A DNA stretch of 10,560 nucleotides, from the NCBI GenBank assembly GCA_003024985.2, contig PXIH01S0021795.1. The stretch is one strand, 5' to 3'. Both the position numbers and the translations under genes were made by a program. Below are positions 8,225 to 10,560 of the stretch, piece by piece. Position 1 is the stretch's first letter; the number at the start of each line of letters is the position of its first letter. The notes beneath the pieces were generated by a model that searched no databases, was not told where the DNA came from, and was given only the letters and a program-made list of their open reading frames with translations. This stretch comes from Euperipatoides rowelli (lineage: Eukaryota > Onychophora > Udeonychophora > Euonychophora > Peripatopsidae).

Positions 8225-8640
8225 AAAATGTTATAGGCCTAGGCCTTAATAAATTTGTAGGAATTTAAACTTTTATTGAATAAATTTCGAGTTGTTTTTA
8301 AACTTAATAATTAATAAAACTTTAATTATGCAGTTGTAGAATGGGTTTTAATACTGTAGATTATGCAACTTTGGCTTGTGGATCGTAAGCCTATTTAAAT
8401 GATAAGCAAATTTCTTATGGTTAAAAAAAAAAAAATCTTGATGGGAAATAAAAAATTTAAAGACTGACTTTGAACTATTTTTATTATCATTAATAACTTG
8501 TATGAAAATCAAATCGTTCTTAACACTGATATACCGTATATTCTAATCTATAATATACCACTGGTTAATAACTTAATACTATATCAATAATTGCATTATC
8601 ACATACCCTATTTTTATTTTCATTTAAATTACAAATATAT
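8225..8640 (+). other. AT-rich stretch, candidate intron
   Basis: No coding frame or RNA gene is seen. The sequence includes GGCCTAGGCC (8237-8246) and A-runs near 8422-8434. If the donor at 8219 and the acceptor at 8648 are used, this would be a 430-bp intron. Confidence 0.3.
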
Positions 8641-8648
8641 TTTTGCAG

Positions 8649-8679
8649 TGTGAATGGAAAAGAAAATCCAAAAATTTAG
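8649..8679 (+). CDS. Possible short second exon to stop, tentative
   Basis: After the acceptor TTTTGCAG (8641-8648), the first T completes the AC left by the upstream exon as a threonine codon. The frame then reads VNGKENPKI before TAG at 8677-8679. The joined product would be about 52 residues. The phase match is encouraging, but one frame in three would match by chance. The pyrimidine tract is weak, and CAGTGTG here could instead be transposon-derived sequence. Confidence 0.15.
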
Positions 8680-8754
8680 AGAAAAGTCAAAGATAGATTA
8701 CTTTTGAATTGTGTGTAGTCTCTAGATAAGAACACTAAAAAAAAATTTTTTTTT

Positions 8755-8807
8755 GAAATTTTGGAGGGGGCCCTTTGGCAATTGCTGGCCTTGTCAGTCC
8801 GACACTG
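8755..8807 (-). mobile_element. hAT-like terminal sequence (fragment)
   Basis: Read on the minus strand from 8807, the sequence begins CAGTGTCGGACTGACAAGGC and continues through a GGGCCCCCTCC block. It resembles the ends of many hAT-type elements that begin CAGTG(G/T)CGGACTGG. A partner end with a matching 8-bp target duplication was not found. The nearest CAGTGT (8646) has different flanks. Assignment is by resemblance only. Confidence 0.4.
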
Positions 8808-8894
8808 ATTAAGATTAATGTATAAGAAATTAACATTTTTTTCAATTACTGTTCAAGACAATGTAAAATTTTAGTATAATTAATTAATTTTTGT

Positions 8895-8987
8895 AGGTGG
8901 TCCATTGAATCACTACCAAATAGTTAGTGGTCCGTGGGCATTTTTAGTGGTCCCGAACCACAGGTCCACCCTTAAATTTGAGCACTG
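8895..8987 (-). mobile_element. Second hAT-like terminal sequence (fragment)
   Basis: On the minus strand from 8987 the sequence begins CAGTGCTCAAATTTAAGGG and runs into repeated GGACCAC blocks (GGTCC pairs around 8899, 8929 and 8950). It recalls CAGTG(G/C)TCTCAAA-type hAT ends followed by a GGACCAC-rich subterminal region. No opposite end was identified in the window, so it is either a truncated copy or a chance resemblance. Confidence 0.4.
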
Positions 8988-8989
8988 TG

Positions 8990-10140
8990 GTTAGAACAAA
9001 TTATCTTGCTGTTTTAAAATTGTAAAGTCTAGTGTATAGTATTGAAAGAAATGTTTGTGATTTACTGCTTATCTCACTTTAACTTTGATTCTGCAATGTA
9101 ATGCAAGAAGAAAGAAATGTTGCATAGGCTTAGACTGGACAATCAAATGCACCTTTGCTGTTTTATTGGTTGTTTTTATTCAAGTACATTATCAGAGCAT
9201 GGCGAAAGAGGAAATATTTATCATTTAATCACTGTGCATAAATTTGCTTGCTTTAAAAATGTGATTGTGCAGACTGTGCTATACAAAGTGACCATTTCTG
9301 GTTGAGCTGCAAGACTTAGTCCTACTCATCAGAGTGATCTTTTAAATGACTGGTTAAAATCCATCTTTCCTAAATATTGTGATATTTCAATTTATTATTC
9401 CTATAGAAATTGCTACTATTCCATATTTACATTTCATAGTAAATTATATTTATGTGATTGTGAAAGGGAGGGGGTAATATATTAGGGGCCAGATTATTTT
9501 GTATAAAAAGATATAGGGTATACTGGGGTACTATAATTTCATCATTTGAATAATTAAATTTACTCTTTGTATTACAGTATTATAGGGTTTCTATCCCGGG
9601 GGGAAGATAAATATTATAAATTAGGATAAGAGGGGCTCGAGTGGTTGGGGTTTAACCCTATACTTAAAGACAGGAGAGTGGAAGAGCTGTAAGAAAAGAT
9701 TATTGAAATAAAGTAAATCAAAGAATATAATTTATAAGGTTGCTGTTTATTGTTAGAGGAGGACAAGAGGTCTTTCCTTNATTTATCAATACATAAGTGC
9801 ACATAAGCCCCTAGTTAAATTGGACACTAGAAGCCTCAGTTTCTAAGCTCTTATTATAGATAAATGTTTTTAAAACCAATGCAATCCTTCCATGTAATTT
9901 CTATTATAGCCTTTATAATATAAACGCTACTGATAATATTTTCAGAAACTGGCGTATCTTCTCCTCTTTAATCCATCACTTTTAGCTTTTGGTCATAAAT
10001 TTAACGATTATTCTATACAAGTGTTCCCACCTTGCTCAGTGTATGTCCAACCACTGTTGTCCGGCCTTTTAAACTCAATGAATACTTGAATGTAAAAAAA
10101 AAAAATATTACAATCATCTTTATGCAACTTATCGTTTGAC
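8990..10140. other. AT-rich stretch with no gene established
   Basis: The 62-codon plus-strand frame at 9117-9305 and the minus-strand frames show no recognisable domain. G-rich patches occur at 9466-9500 and 9595-9660. The latter includes GGCTCGAGTGGTTGGGG, which faintly resembles a tRNA A box, but no B box follows at a suitable distance. An N lies at 9780. Confidence 0.5.
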
Positions 10141-10560
10141 AGATTCAAATACCCCCCCCCCCGTCTTATTTCTCTTTCTTGTGTTTGTGTAGAATAATGA
10201 TGAATGAGGAAGATCCTACTGTTTCTCTTTCTTTTGTCCTTCATCTGGTGGAGACAGATTGATTTTCTTTGTTTAGGTGTTGAAATATCACATTCCACAG
10301 AAAAAGCTATCAGGGAGGGCAAATATTCGAACTGATTTTCAATCAAAATATTCGAATTTTCTCTTTTTTTTCCCTCTTTTTTTTCTCCAAACAAAGAATA
10401 TTTGCATTTTAATTTATTTTTATATTTTTTATAGCAAATTTTCTGATTTTATTCTTAAAATGTCACTTTTTTTTTATTTTAATTTTTGCCACTATAAGTT
10501 CAAGTTAGTCTACATAAGTAAACATTTTTTTTTTTTTAAACATTAACCCTTTCAAGTTAG
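10141..10560. other. Low-complexity T-rich end of window with C11 run
   Basis: A C11 tract lies at 10152-10162, followed by T-rich runs around 10360-10385 and 10467-10475. The minus-strand frame 10394-10008 begins at TTG and is partly poly-lysine and charged sequence from the T-runs. The plus-strand frame 10277-10546 is F- and Y-rich for the same reason. Neither is called. The 11-mer AAATATTCGAA occurs twice (10321 and 10346), 25 bases apart. Confidence 0.6.

Noticed and set aside
8646-8807. Complete small hAT element between CAGTGT at 8646 and CACTG at 8803
   Set aside because: The ends match for only about six bases, and the flanking 8-mers (TATTTTTG and ATTAAGAT) are not a target duplication.
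9634-9720. tRNA-derived SINE suggested by GGCTCGAGTGGTTGGGG
   Set aside because: No B box or cloverleaf-compatible partner sequence follows at a suitable distance.
10008-10394. 128-codon minus-strand open frame
   Set aside because: It starts at TTG and is dominated by charged low-complexity sequence from T-runs and the C11 tract. No domain was recognised.

Overview
This window looks like intergenic and intronic DNA from an animal nuclear genome, most likely an invertebrate. The evidence is strong AT-richness, long homopolymer tracts, abundant micro- and minisatellites, a decayed non-LTR retrotransposon, a pogo/Tigger-type miniature inverted-repeat element, hAT-like termini, and no compact gene arrangement. 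A repeat-heavy mollusc or decapod crustacean genome would fit, but the sequence alone does not settle the lineage. Five isolated N bases show draft-assembly ambiguity. No intact long gene, rRNA, tRNA, CRISPR array or bacterial-style operon was found. Nearly all long open frames come from repeats or low-complexity DNA, and several have no ATG start.

Layout: the left edge (1-100) is the end of a 21-bp minisatellite. Positions 1016-1778 hold a compound GATA/GACA array that grades into 16- to 20-bp GC-rich higher-order units and is bounded by an N at each end. From about 1890 to 3560 the DNA is T-rich and resembles an untranslated region. It holds an 18-bp-arm hairpin (2527-2568) and a cluster of Pumilio-like, AU-rich and AATAAA motifs at its right end. 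About 5000-5575 is a degenerate minisatellite with a period near 45 bp. Positions 6019-6490 carry the frameshifted C-terminal tail of a LINE-type reverse transcriptase. Next comes a 294-bp TA-flanked inverted-repeat element (6710-7003) with its own internal hairpin.

The most gene-like part is 7560-8224, which has more CpG than its surroundings. It contains an 81-bp imperfect palindrome, a 138/139-bp tandem duplication whose units each carry a hairpin, and, 50 bp further on, an ATG in good context that opens a 42-codon frame ending at a consensus GTAAGT splice donor. A phase-compatible acceptor at 8648 would add only ten more codons, so the gene structure is tentative and its product is not recognised. 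The remainder (8700-10560) holds hAT-like terminal sequences, homopolymers and unassigned AT-rich DNA.

Nothing here amounts to a multi-gene system. The items most worth following up are the duplicated hairpin unit beside the putative first exon, the small inverted-repeat transposon, the hairpin at 2527-2568, and the apparent excess of the 7-mer TACTGTA/TACAGTA.
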